Source: Micromonospora sp. NBC_01699
Lineage (GTDB): Bacteria > Actinomycetota > Actinomycetes > Mycobacteriales > Micromonosporaceae
Length of the DNA stretch: 64,000 bases
Direction: 5' to 3'
Assembly: GCF_036250065.1 (NCBI RefSeq)
Contig: NZ_CP109199.1
Span: forward strand, 2,666,001-2,730,000
Both the position numbers and the translations under genes were made by a program. The notes beneath the pieces were generated by a model, which was not told the origin of the DNA, searched no databases, and saw only the letters and a list, made by a program, of their open reading frames with translations. This document shows, one piece after another, positions 18,312 to 27,352 of the stretch; position 1 is the stretch's first letter; the number at the start of each line of letters is the position of its first letter.

Positions 18312-19592
18312 TCAACCTCCGTGTCGGGGGAACTGTTCGGCGAGCCCGTCCGGACCCACCAGGGGCGAGGTCAGCAGTTGACGTACCGCCTGTTCGCGGT
18401 GCCGCAGGGCGTCGCGCTGCGCCCCGGTGAGCGGGACCCACGGCGGCGCGGGTGCCGGCAGCCGGGCCGGCAGCGGCCGCCCGGCCCGATACGTCGCCTC
18501 GTTCACCAGGCGCAGCGGCGACGTGCGGCGCTGCCCGTGCACGTCGACCAGTTCGAACCGGCCGGACTCGACAACCCACACCGCGATGTCGGCCGGTGCG
18601 CCCGGCGCGAGCGTGCCGACGCCATCGGTCAGCCCGAGCGCGCGAGCCGGCCCGACCGTGGTCGCCGCCACCACCTGCTCCAGGGTCAGCCCGGCGGCGA
18701 GCATCTTCGCCATCGTGGTGGGCAGGTCGAACGCCGGGCCGTGCAGCGACCGGCTGTGCAGGTCGGTGGAGACGGTGTGCGGCGGCATGCCGGCGGCCAG
18801 TTGCGCCTCCAGCACGTCGAAGGCGAACCCACCGGAGCCGTGTCCGATGTCGAACAGCACCCCGGCCTCGTACGCCTGCCTCGCCGCCGGGTCGAACCCG
18901 GTCGGTCCGGCGGCGATGCCGCTGGCACAGTGCGTGATCAGGTCACCCGGTCGGAGCAGCGGCAGGAGTTGCGCGACCGACGGTGGTGCCGCTCCGATGT
19001 GGACCATTACCGGCAGCCCGCACGCCCGTGCCGCCTCGACCGCCCGGCGCAGCGGCTCGGTGCCGTGTGCGCCGACGTTGTGCCGGTCCATCCGTACCTT
19101 GATCCCGACGATCGTGCCCGGGTACGCCCGCACGGTCGCCACCGCCAGGTCGACGTCGCAGTTCGCCAGCTCGCGTGACTCGCCGACCGGTGCGATCAGG
19201 CCCACCGCGGAGATGTTCAGCCACGCCGGCACCCGGACCGCGTACCCGGCGGTGGCGGTGGCGAAGGCGGGGAACGAGTAGGCGCCGGCCGATCCGGCGT
19301 CGACCCAGGTGGTCACCCCGGAGTGCCAGGCCACCGGATCAGGGTCGATGCCCCAGTACGTCGCGCCCGCGTATACGTGGGTGTGCAGGTCGACCAGCCC
19401 CGGCGTGACCAGCCGGCCGCGTACGTCGACCACCTCGGCGGCGTCCGCGCGGGGCAGCGAAACGCCCACCTCGGCAACCCGCCCGTCCCGTACGGCGATG
19501 TCGTGCCGGCCGGTCCGGCCACCTCCCGGATCGAGCAGGTCCCCGCCGGTGAGCAGCAGGTCCCACCGTACGGGTGTCCGGTCGTGGGTCAC
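18312..19592 (-). CDS. Amidohydrolase/deacetylase-type metallohydrolase
   Basis: 426 aa. TIM-barrel amidohydrolase with metal motif GLVDLHTHVYAG (H70, H72), a candidate carboxylated Lys in IVGIKVRMD, further ligands in MVHIGAAP and THCASG, and the catalytic Asp in VSTDLHSRS. It resembles the EF_0837/AHA_3915-type family often found beside D-amino-acid or amino-sugar enzymes. A deacylase acting on an N-acyl-D-amino acid or amino-sugar conjugate is inferred. The GTG start overlaps the regulator stop (GTGA). Confidence 0.88.
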   Translation of the reverse strand: MTHDRTPVRWDLLLTGGDLLDPGGGRTGRHDIAVRDGRVAEVGVSLPRADAAEVVDVRGRLVTPGLVDLHTHVYAGATYWGIDPDPVAWHSGVTTWVDAGSAGAYSFPAFATATAGYAVRVPAWLNISAVGLIAPVGESRELANCDVDLAVATVRAYPGTIVGIKVRMDRHNVGAHGTEPLRRAVEAARACGLPVMVHIGAAPPSVAQLLPLLRPGDLITHCASGIAAGPTGFDPAARQAYEAGVLFDIGHGSGGFAFDVLEAQLAAGMPPHTVSTDLHSRSLHGPAFDLPTTMAKMLAAGLTLEQVVAATTVGPARALGLTDGVGTLAPGAPADIAVWVVESGRFELVDVHGQRRTSPLRLVNEATYRAGRPLPARLPAPAPPWVPLTGAQRDALRHREQAVRQLLTSPLVGPDGLAEQFPRHGG

Positions 19593-20887
19593 GGGTGCTC
19601 GATCGCGGCGCCGATGCGCAGCCGGTACAGCCGGGCCGGGCGGCCCTTGCGGTGCACCTGCGTGCTGCCCTCGACCTCGACCAGCCCGGAGTCGCCGAGC
19701 TTGCGGATCAGCCGCCGGCCGCTGGGATCGGTGATGCCGAGCTGCTGGGCGAGGTCGCTGGGGGAGATGGCCCGGCCCATCTGGCCCCGTTCGATGGCCG
19801 CCAGCCGGGACAGCGTCGCCGCGCTCAGCCCGACCTCGCCGGCCAGCCGCTCCAACTCGGCGCCGTGCTCCCGGTAGGTGAAGGTCAGCGCCGCGCCGGC
19901 CGGGCTCATCGGACCGATGATCACGCCACCGTCCTCGATCAGGTACGCGCTCGGCGACTCCTCCTGCTCGGCCCGGTTGGCGGCCCGCTCGGCCAGGTGT
20001 ACGCAACTGCGGGCGGACGCGCCGACGCCGAAGCCGGCGGCGACCCGGATGCCGAGCGTCTCGTGCGCCTGGGCCAGCGCCGGTAGGGACACCCAACTGC
20101 CGGTGGCCGCCTCGAACAGCGCCTGGTGTGCGAAGACCGCCACCCCTCGCCGGCCCCGGTTCTCGATCCACGCGTCGGCGAACTCCGGCGTGTTGAGCAG
20201 CAGGTTCATCAGGCCCACCCGGGCCCGGTCCAGGTCGAGTTGCGGCCCGGCCTTCCCGACCAGGAACACCCCGGCGGCCAGCCGCAGCGCGTTGGCCTGT
20301 TTGGACTGCACCCGCAGCGCCAGTTCGTGCAGTTGGGCCCGGAGCGTCGCCGGTCCGGGCAGGCCGCCGAGCACGCGCGTCTCGCCGGCCAGTTGCGCCG
20401 CGACCGCCGTACGGAGGCTGATCACGTAGTCGGCGCCGGTGCGGGCCAGCGCCTCCCGGTGGAACGCGACGATCTCGGCCACGCTCTGCTCCGGGTCGTA
20501 CGGCAGGCAGCTCACCCGGGACGGGTCCAGCTCGGCCGCCCGGACGACCTCGTCCACCGTCTGCGCGTCGAAGGTGTCGACGCTGACCGGGGTGGCCGAC
20601 CAGCCCCGGGCGACCGCCCTGAACAGGGCCAGCGACAGGTCGAGACCGGCCGAGCGCAGGACGGCGACCGGCAGGTCCGCGGGGAGCAGGTGCCGACACT
20701 TCGCGTACGGGACGGGGCCGAGCAACAGGCCGTCGACCCGCTGCCGGGCGAGCAGCCGGTCGACCCTTATCCGTACCTCGTCCTCGTGTTCGTAGACGAC
20801 CCACTTCAGGGTCACCCCGGCCAGGGTGCGCGCGGCGTGCTCGAACACGGCGCGGTGACTGGTGTGGATGACCAGACCGATCACCAT
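19589..20887 (-). CDS. Winged-helix regulator with N-terminal sensor region
   Basis: 432 aa from ATG at 20887 (GGAGG 5 bases upstream). Residues 1-~200 form an alpha/beta domain (VIGLVIHTSHRAVFEHAART, VDGLLLGPVPYAK) reminiscent of PrpR_N-type sensory domains. The C-terminal ~70 residues form a winged HTH: AISPSDLAQQLGITDPSGRR, LIRKLGDSGLVEVEG, RKGRPARLYRL. It is the first gene of the minus-strand catabolic operon and lies next to an 18-bp inverted repeat in the divergent promoter, so it is the likely pathway regulator. Confidence 0.75.
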   Translation of the reverse strand: MVIGLVIHTSHRAVFEHAARTLAGVTLKWVVYEHEDEVRIRVDRLLARQRVDGLLLGPVPYAKCRHLLPADLPVAVLRSAGLDLSLALFRAVARGWSATPVSVDTFDAQTVDEVVRAAELDPSRVSCLPYDPEQSVAEIVAFHREALARTGADYVISLRTAVAAQLAGETRVLGGLPGPATLRAQLHELALRVQSKQANALRLAAGVFLVGKAGPQLDLDRARVGLMNLLLNTPEFADAWIENRGRRGVAVFAHQALFEAATGSWVSLPALAQAHETLGIRVAAGFGVGASARSCVHLAERAANRAEQEESPSAYLIEDGGVIIGPMSPAGAALTFTYREHGAELERLAGEVGLSAATLSRLAAIERGQMGRAISPSDLAQQLGITDPSGRRLIRKLGDSGLVEVEGSTQVHRKGRPARLYRLRIGAAIEHP

Positions 20888-20896
20888 CGGTCCTCC

Positions 20897-21025
20897 AGGT
20901 TCGGAAGTGGCTCGTTGAGACGGGTCTCGATAGCCTGCGGTGTTCGTCGCGCTCCCGTCAAGACATTGACGCTCCGGGATGGATCGGGCAGTCTGTGCGT
21001 CCGACAGCGAGCCACATCCGAACCT
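20897..21025. promoter_or_regulatory. Divergent promoter with 18-bp inverted operator pair
   Basis: AGGTTCGGAAGTGGCTCG (20897-20914) and its near-exact reverse complement CGAGCCACATCCGAACCT (21008-21025, 17 of 18) flank the region between the regulator and the PLP-enzyme gene. A 12-bp palindrome GAGACGGGTCTC (20917-20928) lies next to the left copy. TTGACG (20966-20971), 17 bases and CAGTCT (20989-20994) is a possible rightward promoter. The copies sit close to each gene's RBS, as expected for two facing operators. Confidence 0.7.
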
Positions 21026-21037
21026 GTGGGAGGGCCG

Positions 21038-22294
21038 GTGCGGCACCACCCGTTCGACGACCAGCCCGTCGACTGGCGGGCGAAGGGGTTCTGGCAGCCC
21101 GGTCCACCGGTGCCCGACGCCGAGTTCGTCGCGGCCGGCCACCACCTCTTCGACGGCGCGGTCACCTGGCCGGTGCTGGTCGCCCGGCGGGACGCGATCG
21201 CGCACAACGTCGCGATGATGGCCGACTTCTGCGCCCGGCACGGCCTCCTGTTCGCCCCGCACGGCAAGACCGCGATGTCCCCGTCCCTGTTCGCCGCGCA
21301 GCTCGCCGCCGGTGCCTGGGCGATCACCGTGGCCACCGCCAACCAACTGCTGGCCTGCCGTGCCCTCGGGGTGGACCGGGTCCTGCTGGCCAACCAGTTG
21401 CTGGACCCGGTGCCGCTGCGCTGGCTCGCGGGTGAACTCGACCGGGGCTTCGAGGCACTGATCTTCGTGGACTCGGTTGCCGGCGTCGAGGTGATCGGCG
21501 CCGCGCTCGGCGACCATCCCGGTCACGCCTCGGTGCCGGTCCTTGTCGAGCTGGGGCATGCCGGTGGGCGTACCGGCTGTCGCTCGGTCGAGCAGCTCGT
21601 CGCGGTCGCCGAGGCCGCCGTCGCCGACCCTCGGGTACGCCTGGCCGGTGTCACCGCGTACGAGGGCGGGCTGCCGGACGTGGGCGCCGTCGCGGCGTAC
21701 CTCGACCTGACCCGGTCGGCGGTGACCGAGCTGGCCGAGCGGGGTCTGCTGGCCGACGAGGTGATCGTCAGCGCCGGTGGCAGCGCCTGGTTCGACGTGG
21801 TGGCGGAGCGGCTCGGCGGCGATTGGCTGCCCGGTCACCGGCTGCGCGTGGTGCTGCGCAGTGGCGCCTCGGTCGTCCACGACCACGGCTTCTACGCCGA
21901 CCGCACCCCGTTCCGCCGGCTGCCCGGTGCCGGTGCGCTGGAGCCGGCGCTGGAGCCGGCGCTGGAGCTCTGGGCGCAGGTCACCTCCACCCCCGAGCCG
22001 GGGCTGGCGATCGTCGGCATGGGCAAGCGCGACGCCCCGTACGACGAGGGGCTGCCGGTGCCGCTGCGGGTCCGGCGGGTCGGTGGCGCCGTCGGCGGTG
22101 CGGACGGGGTGCGGGTGACCCGCCTCAACGATCACCACACCTATCTGGACCTGGCGTCGAACGTCGAGATCGGACCCGGTGACCTGGTCTGCTTCGGCAT
22201 CTCGCACCCGTGCACCGCGTTCGACAAGTGGCGGTCCATCCCGGTCGTCGACGACACGCACACCATTGTGGACATTTTGCACACGTACCTCTGA
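21038..22294 (+). CDS. PLP-dependent D-amino-acid deaminase/D-threonine aldolase-like
   Basis: 418 aa from GTG at 21038 (GGGAGGG upstream). Fold-type III, alanine-racemase-like barrel: PLP Lys K77 in LLFAPHGKTAMSP, ELGHAGGRTGC, and the C-terminal D-Ser_dehydrat domain with the metal-binding SHPC (FGISHPCTAFDKW). This group includes D-serine dehydratases, D-threonine aldolases and broad amino-acid deaminases. A dehydratase would make 2-aminoacrylate, the substrate of the RidA encoded nearby. Confidence 0.88.
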   Translation: MRHHPFDDQPVDWRAKGFWQPGPPVPDAEFVAAGHHLFDGAVTWPVLVARRDAIAHNVAMMADFCARHGLLFAPHGKTAMSPSLFAAQLAAGAWAITVATANQLLACRALGVDRVLLANQLLDPVPLRWLAGELDRGFEALIFVDSVAGVEVIGAALGDHPGHASVPVLVELGHAGGRTGCRSVEQLVAVAEAAVADPRVRLAGVTAYEGGLPDVGAVAAYLDLTRSAVTELAERGLLADEVIVSAGGSAWFDVVAERLGGDWLPGHRLRVVLRSGASVVHDHGFYADRTPFRRLPGAGALEPALEPALELWAQVTSTPEPGLAIVGMGKRDAPYDEGLPVPLRVRRVGGAVGGADGVRVTRLNDHHTYLDLASNVEIGPGDLVCFGISHPCTAFDKWRSIPVVDDTHTIVDILHTYL

Positions 22295-22800
22295 ACCGGA
22301 GTGCGGCCGGGACGGGTGCGCAAGATCCACCAGGCGCTTTTGTCATATCGGATAAAAGTGCGGTCCGTCCCGTCGAAAGATGTAGACATGTTGATGCTAA
22401 GCCCGTTAGTGTCGGTCAACATCAAGATGTTTCGTCGAGGTAACCGGCGGCGCGGTTAGCTCATCGTCGACCGGGGGAGCGGCACTCCCCGAGGTCGGCG
22501 TTGCCCGCAGACCGAACCGGCGCGACGGTGCGCGCCATGCCCGCAACCTGGCCCGTTCCTCCGCCCAGCGACACGTGATCGACCCGTGGTCGGTCGCGGT
22601 CGGACCTCGCCACCGTCCATGGTCGTCCCAGATCACAGACACGCCTGTCCACATGTCGGACCGGGTGGCCTCGGCCGCACCGGTTGCGGTCGCGTGGGTC
22701 GGGCGGGTCCGCCCGCTGCTGCCCGTCCCCCGTCGATCCTCGCAAGAACCCCCACGAGTACGCCGGAAGTTCCAGGAAGACTCGCGAAAGGTATGGCGAC
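22295..22800. other. Long leader region of the secreted-protein cluster
   Basis: No convincing gene. A perfect 14-bp palindrome AACATCAAGATGTT is at 22418-22431, and a related CATGTTGATG lies at about 22388. TATCGGATA (22346-22354) sits in a local AT-rich patch TTTTGTCATATCGGATAAAA. These are plausible operator and promoter elements for the gene at 22801. Confidence 0.4.
22418..22431. promoter_or_regulatory. 14-bp palindrome upstream of the cupredoxin/DUF1080 gene
   Basis: AACATC-AA-GATGTT is a perfect palindrome about 370 bases before the start codon at 22801. A regulator is not identified. Confidence 0.4.
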
Positions 22801-25800
22801 ATGCCAACTCTCCCCGTGCGACGCGGTTCACCACCTCGCCTGCGCCTGTTCCGCCGACACGCCGCCGGCCGCCTCCGCCGCCCGTTCACGGTGCTGGCGG
22901 CAGCGGCCGTGCTGCTGGTCAGCTCCACCCTGGCCTCGGTCCCGGTGGGCGCCGCCCCGGTCGACACCGCCTCGGGTACGGCCAACGCCCCCGCGTCGAC
23001 GGGGCAACTCCAGGCCCAGGTGCTCACCTGGACGGCGAACAACAGCACCCAGGCATATGCCTCCGCCCCGAGCACCGCCGTCGCGGGCGCGACCACCCTC
23101 GTCTTCGAGAACAGCGCCGCGACCGGCAACACCAGCGGCATGCAGCACACCCTCACGTTCGACACCGGTGGGGCGTACAACAGCGACGTCGACGTGAACA
23201 TCCTGGCCGACCCGTTCGACAGCAACCAGGGCCGGTGGACCGTCGACGTGGTGCTCGCGCCGGGCACGTACCGCTACTTCTGCGCCATCCCCGGCCACGG
23301 CACGATGACCGGCCTGCTCGTGGTCACCGGCGGCAGCGAGGACACCACCCCGCCGACGGTGAGCGCGTCGGTGACCGGCGACCGGGACGATGACGGCGCG
23401 TACGTCGGCGCCGCCACCGTGACCCTGTCGGCCACCGACAGCGGATCCGGCGTCGGCCGGGTCGAGTACGCACTCGACGGCGGTCCCTACGGGACGTACT
23501 CGGCGCCGGTCACGGTCAGCGCCCCCGGCGAGCACACGGTGACCTATCGGGCGACGGACGTGGCGGGTAACACCTCGCCGGTGCAGTCGAGCGCGTTCAC
23601 GGTGGTGGCGCCGCCGAACCCGGACACCACGGCACCGACGGTGACCGCCTCGGTGGCCGGTGACCGCAACGATGACGGCGCCTACGTCGGCACCGCGACG
23701 GTGACCATCTCCGCCACCGACACCGAGTCCGGCGTCGAGCGGGTGGAGTACTCGCTGGACGGTGGCGCGTACGCCACCTACACCGCGCCCGTCAGCGTCA
23801 GCGCCGTCGGCACGCACACGGTGACCTACCGGGCAACGGACGTGGCGGGTAACACCTCGCCGGTGCAGTCGAGCGCGTTCACGGTGGTGGCGCCGCCGAA
23901 CCCGGACACCACGGCACCGACGGCGACCGCCACCGTGACCGGTGAACGGAACTCCGACGGCGCGTACGTCGAGATGGCGACGGTGACCCTGGCCGCCACC
24001 GACACCGAGTCCGGCGTCGAGCGGATCGAGTACTCGCTCAACGGACAGGCGTACGCGACGTACGGCGCGCCGGTCATGGTCCACCAGCCGGGCCAGCACA
24101 CGGTCAGCTATCGGGCCACCGACCGGGCGGGCAACACCTCGGCCCCGCAGACCGTCACCTTCCAGGTGGTCGGCACGCCGGAACCGGACGACACCACCCC
24201 GCCGACGGTGACCGGTGGCGTCACCGGTGACCGCGACGACAGCGGCGCCTACCTCGGCGCCGCGACGGTCACCGTCTCCGCCACCGACACCGAGTCCGGC
24301 GTCGACCGGATCGAGTACGCCGTCGACGGGCAGGCGTACGTCGCGTACACCGCGCCGGTGACGGTCAACACCCCCGGTCAGCACAGCGTCAGCTACCGGG
24401 CCACCGACCTGGCCGGCAACACCTCGGCCCCGCAGACCGTCACCTTCCAGGTGGTCAGCGCGCCGAACCCGGACACCACTCCGCCGACCGCCACCGCCAA
24501 CGTCACCGGCAACCGGGACGGCAACGGCGCGTACGTCGGCGCCGCCACGGTCACCGTGTCCGCCACGGACGCGGGGTCGGGCGTCGACCTGGTCGAGTTC
24601 TCCCTCGACGGTCAGCCGTACGCGGAGTACACCGCGCCGGTGACGGTCAACCAGCCCGGCCAGCACACGGTTTCGTACCGGGCCACGGACGTCGCCGGCA
24701 ACACCTCCACCCCGGCGTCGGTCACCCTCACCGTGGTCGCGCCGCCGAACCCGGACACCACCGCGCCGACGGTCAGCGCGGCGATCACCGGGCAGCAGAA
24801 CGGGAGCTGGGCGTACGTCGGCAGTGCCACCGTCGTGCTCACCGCCTCCGACTCCGGTTCCGGTGTGCACCGGCTCGAATACGCCCTCGACGGAAGCGGT
24901 TACACCGTCTACAGCGGTCCGTTGACGGTCAACACCGTGGGTGCGCACACGGTCAGCTACCGGGCCACCGACCGGGCGGGCAACACCTCGGGCACCGCGT
25001 CGACCACCTTCACCGTCGTGGAGAGCGGCCCGCCGGCCCCGAGCTGCCGGGTGACCGACACCCGGCCGACGGTCTGGCTCGGCACCCTGAACAGCACCGT
25101 CGCGAACCGGGTGGTCGAGGGCGCCTGCTCGATCAACGACCTGATCTCCGACGAGCGGGCCTGGCCCACCCACGCCGAGTTCGTCGACCACGTCCGGGCG
25201 ATCGCCGAGCACCTGCACCACCGGGGGAAGATCCTGCTCAAGGAGCACAACCAGCTGATCCGTACGGCCAGCGCCTCCGGCGTCGGCAAGGCCGAGGACA
25301 AGCAGGGCTACCAGCCGCTGCTCGACCGCTCGGTCGCCTCGTTCCGGCAGTGGGAGCAGGTCGGCGCGGGCGGCTTCGGGCGCAACGCCGACGGGTCGAT
25401 CACCAGCCGGGCGGTCGACGGCATGGGCCTGCTCTGGTTCCCGATCCGCAGCTACGGCGACTTCTCGCTGAAGCTCCAGTGGCGCGACGACGCCCCCGGT
25501 GACGGCCGCGCGAACAGTGGCGTCTTCGTCCGTTTCCCGCAGGTGCACCAGCACCCGCAGGAGTCCCGTCCGGAGTGGGTGGCGATCAGGTACGGCCACG
25601 AACTCCAGATCAACGACCGCGCCGACGGCGACCAGTACAAGAGCGGATCGGTGTACGGCTTCGATCGGGTTGATCTCGACGGTGCGCAGGTCACCCCGAA
25701 GGGCACCTGGAACGACTACGAGATCCGGGTGGTCGGTCAGCACTACTCCGTGTTCCGCAACGGTGAGCTGATCAACGAGTACGTCAACGTACCCGGGGCG

Positions 25801-25938
25801 GTCTTCGATCCGCCGAGGTCGGACGATCCCGGCGGCGCCGGACGGCAGAGCGCGACCGGTTACGTCGGCCTCCAGAACCACGGTGCCGCCGACATCGCCA
25901 GTTTCCGCAACATCCGGGTCGCCCCGCTGACCCCGTGA
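22801..25938 (+). CDS. Secreted cupredoxin / OmpL47-like x6 / DUF1080 protein
   Basis: 1045 aa. The signal peptide ends near residue 52 (VGAAP). Residues ~68-177 form a plastocyanin-type cupredoxin with a complete type-1 copper site: H116, C161, H166 and M169 (YRYFCAIPGHGTM). Residues 181-~745 hold six ~94-aa OmpL47/Ig-like repeats (SGV..VEY.LDG, VSYRATD.AGNTS). A helical linker (~748-830, RPTVWLGTLN, CSINDLISDE) leads to a C-terminal DUF1080/3-keto-disaccharide hydrolase domain (~835-1045, GLLWFP, NSGVFVRFP, GYVGLQNHG). The copper site may pass electrons to the downstream multicopper oxidase. Substrate unknown. Confidence 0.88.
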   Translation: MPTLPVRRGSPPRLRLFRRHAAGRLRRPFTVLAAAAVLLVSSTLASVPVGAAPVDTASGTANAPASTGQLQAQVLTWTANNSTQAYASAPSTAVAGATTLVFENSAATGNTSGMQHTLTFDTGGAYNSDVDVNILADPFDSNQGRWTVDVVLAPGTYRYFCAIPGHGTMTGLLVVTGGSEDTTPPTVSASVTGDRDDDGAYVGAATVTLSATDSGSGVGRVEYALDGGPYGTYSAPVTVSAPGEHTVTYRATDVAGNTSPVQSSAFTVVAPPNPDTTAPTVTASVAGDRNDDGAYVGTATVTISATDTESGVERVEYSLDGGAYATYTAPVSVSAVGTHTVTYRATDVAGNTSPVQSSAFTVVAPPNPDTTAPTATATVTGERNSDGAYVEMATVTLAATDTESGVERIEYSLNGQAYATYGAPVMVHQPGQHTVSYRATDRAGNTSAPQTVTFQVVGTPEPDDTTPPTVTGGVTGDRDDSGAYLGAATVTVSATDTESGVDRIEYAVDGQAYVAYTAPVTVNTPGQHSVSYRATDLAGNTSAPQTVTFQVVSAPNPDTTPPTATANVTGNRDGNGAYVGAATVTVSATDAGSGVDLVEFSLDGQPYAEYTAPVTVNQPGQHTVSYRATDVAGNTSTPASVTLTVVAPPNPDTTAPTVSAAITGQQNGSWAYVGSATVVLTASDSGSGVHRLEYALDGSGYTVYSGPLTVNTVGAHTVSYRATDRAGNTSGTASTTFTVVESGPPAPSCRVTDTRPTVWLGTLNSTVANRVVEGACSINDLISDERAWPTHAEFVDHVRAIAEHLHHRGKILLKEHNQLIRTASASGVGKAEDKQGYQPLLDRSVASFRQWEQVGAGGFGRNADGSITSRAVDGMGLLWFPIRSYGDFSLKLQWRDDAPGDGRANSGVFVRFPQVHQHPQESRPEWVAIRYGHELQINDRADGDQYKSGSVYGFDRVDLDGAQVTPKGTWNDYEIRVVGQHYSVFRNGELINEYVNVPGAVFDPPRSDDPGGAGRQSATGYVGLQNHGAADIASFRNIRVAPLTP
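23341..25023 (+). repeat. Six in-frame ~282-bp repeats
   Basis: Six repeats with a period near 282 bp encode the OmpL47-like domains. Between repeats 1/2 and 2/3 an 88-bp block is identical (23554-23641 and 23836-23923), while other units differ at many positions. This points to recent duplication or gene conversion. Confidence 0.9.
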
Positions 25939-25960
25939 CGCCCACACCGCACGTTCTCTC

Positions 25961-25984
25961 CTGCCACCGCCGCGGCGGTGGCAG
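25961..25984. terminator. Perfect 24-bp palindrome between two secreted-redox genes
   Basis: Positions 25961-25972 are the exact reverse complement of 25973-25984, 22 bases past the stop at 25938 and 9 bases before the next start. It could terminate, attenuate or stabilise the 3' end while still allowing read-through into the multicopper oxidase gene. Confidence 0.5.
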
Positions 25985-25993
25985 GCCGAGCGA

Positions 25994-27280
25994 TTGGACA
26001 GAATCTTGGACAGGGAATTGAACGACACCGGCGAACCCGAGCCGTTGTCGACGGTCGACGCGCCGGAGACCCGCCCGGCGTCGCCGGTGCGACTGCTCGG
26101 ATCGAGCGCCGGCCGGGCGGTGATGGTGGTGGCCGTTCTGCTGGCGACCCTCGTCGGCGCGGGCGGGCTGGCCCTCGCCGGCGGCACCACCCAGCGGCCG
26201 GCCGAACTGGCCGCGGGTGCGAAGGCCGCCGCCCGGTCGGCCGAGCGGCCCGAGGGCTGCATCGCGCCGGATCGCCGGCTGACCATGTACGCGGTCGAGC
26301 TGCCCCGGGACCCGATCACGAACCAGGTCCGGCTCGGCTACGGCCTCACGCCGCAGACCGCGTCCTACCCCGGCCCCACCATGGAGATGATCGAGGGCGA
26401 GTGCCTGGCGATCACCGTGCACAACCAGGTGCCGGCCGCGACCCTGGAGGCGCTGCGTACCGACCCGGCGCATCCGATCGGCGTCTCGCTGCACGTGCAC
26501 GGGGTCAAGTACACCCAGATGTCTGACGGCACGGTGCACAGCAACTCCTTCATCCCGCCGGGCGGGTCGCGGACGTACGTCTGGTTCGCCAAGCCGCGTA
26601 CCGCCACCTCGCCGGGTACGGCCGGCTACTGGTGGTACCACGACCACGTGGTCGGTGGGCCGCACGGCACCCAGGGCCTCGGCGCCGGGCTGTTCGGCGG
26701 TCTCGTCGTACGCCGACAGGGCGACCCGCGACCGGACCGGACGTACGTGACCGCCTTCGGCGACCGGCAGACGATCAACCTGCGGCGCAGCACGGAGGCG
26801 GACACCTGTGACCCGGTGAACCCGGTGCCCGGCCCGACCTGCATGGTCGCGAAGATCGGCGAGCGGGTCGAGATCATCGTGATCGGCCTCGGGAACGACA
26901 TGCACACCTTCCATGTGCACGGTCACTCCTGGGCGGACACCCGGACCGGTCTGATCACGGGGGAGAACAAGGCCCTGGTCGACTCGATCCCGGTGATCGA
27001 CAACAAGACCCTCGGGCCCGGTGACACCTTCGGCGTGCAGTTCGTCGCCGGGGACTCGGTCGGACCGGGGCACTGGATGCTGCACTGCCACATGCAGTTC
27101 CACTCCGACATGGGCATGTCGACCACGATGCACGTGCTGGACGAGAACGGGGCGATGCCGCCGCACGGCGGCCCGATGCCGACCGCCCCGGGACAGCCGG
27201 CTCCGGCCCAGGCCAATCCGGCCCAGCCCGCTCCGGCACAGGCCAATCCGGGACAGCCCGCCCACACGAACCACCGCTGA
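25994..27280 (+). CDS. Membrane-anchored multicopper oxidase
   Basis: 428 aa. Start TTG at 25994 (a second TTG at 26004 is possible). An N-terminal TM anchor (VMVVAVLLATLVGAGGLALA, ~43-62) precedes two cupredoxin domains. All copper motifs are complete: HVHG (H167, H169), HDH (H216, H218), HTFHVHGH (H304-H311) and HCHMQFHSDMGM (H364, C365, H366, H370, M375). It should couple one-electron oxidation of a donor to reduction of O2 to water. The tail holds a repeated AQANPAQPAP segment. It lies between two DUF1080 proteins, one of which has its own cupredoxin domain. Confidence 0.92.
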   Translation: MDRILDRELNDTGEPEPLSTVDAPETRPASPVRLLGSSAGRAVMVVAVLLATLVGAGGLALAGGTTQRPAELAAGAKAAARSAERPEGCIAPDRRLTMYAVELPRDPITNQVRLGYGLTPQTASYPGPTMEMIEGECLAITVHNQVPAATLEALRTDPAHPIGVSLHVHGVKYTQMSDGTVHSNSFIPPGGSRTYVWFAKPRTATSPGTAGYWWYHDHVVGGPHGTQGLGAGLFGGLVVRRQGDPRPDRTYVTAFGDRQTINLRRSTEADTCDPVNPVPGPTCMVAKIGERVEIIVIGLGNDMHTFHVHGHSWADTRTGLITGENKALVDSIPVIDNKTLGPGDTFGVQFVAGDSVGPGHWMLHCHMQFHSDMGMSTTMHVLDENGAMPPHGGPMPTAPGQPAPAQANPAQPAPAQANPGQPAHTNHR

Positions 27281-27352
27281 TCCGTGCCCGCCGCCAACCC
27301 TGACCACGCATCCCACCACCCGAAGGACTTCCGTACCTCTGGAGGAGGAGAA

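Noticed and set aside
22295-22683. Possible protein gene upstream of the cupredoxin gene
   Set aside because: Frames on both strands lack start signals and family matches; the region looks like a leader with palindromes.
23341-25023. Regular repeats considered as a CRISPR-like array
   Set aside because: The period is ~282 bp, the repeats are coding and in frame, and there are no spacers.
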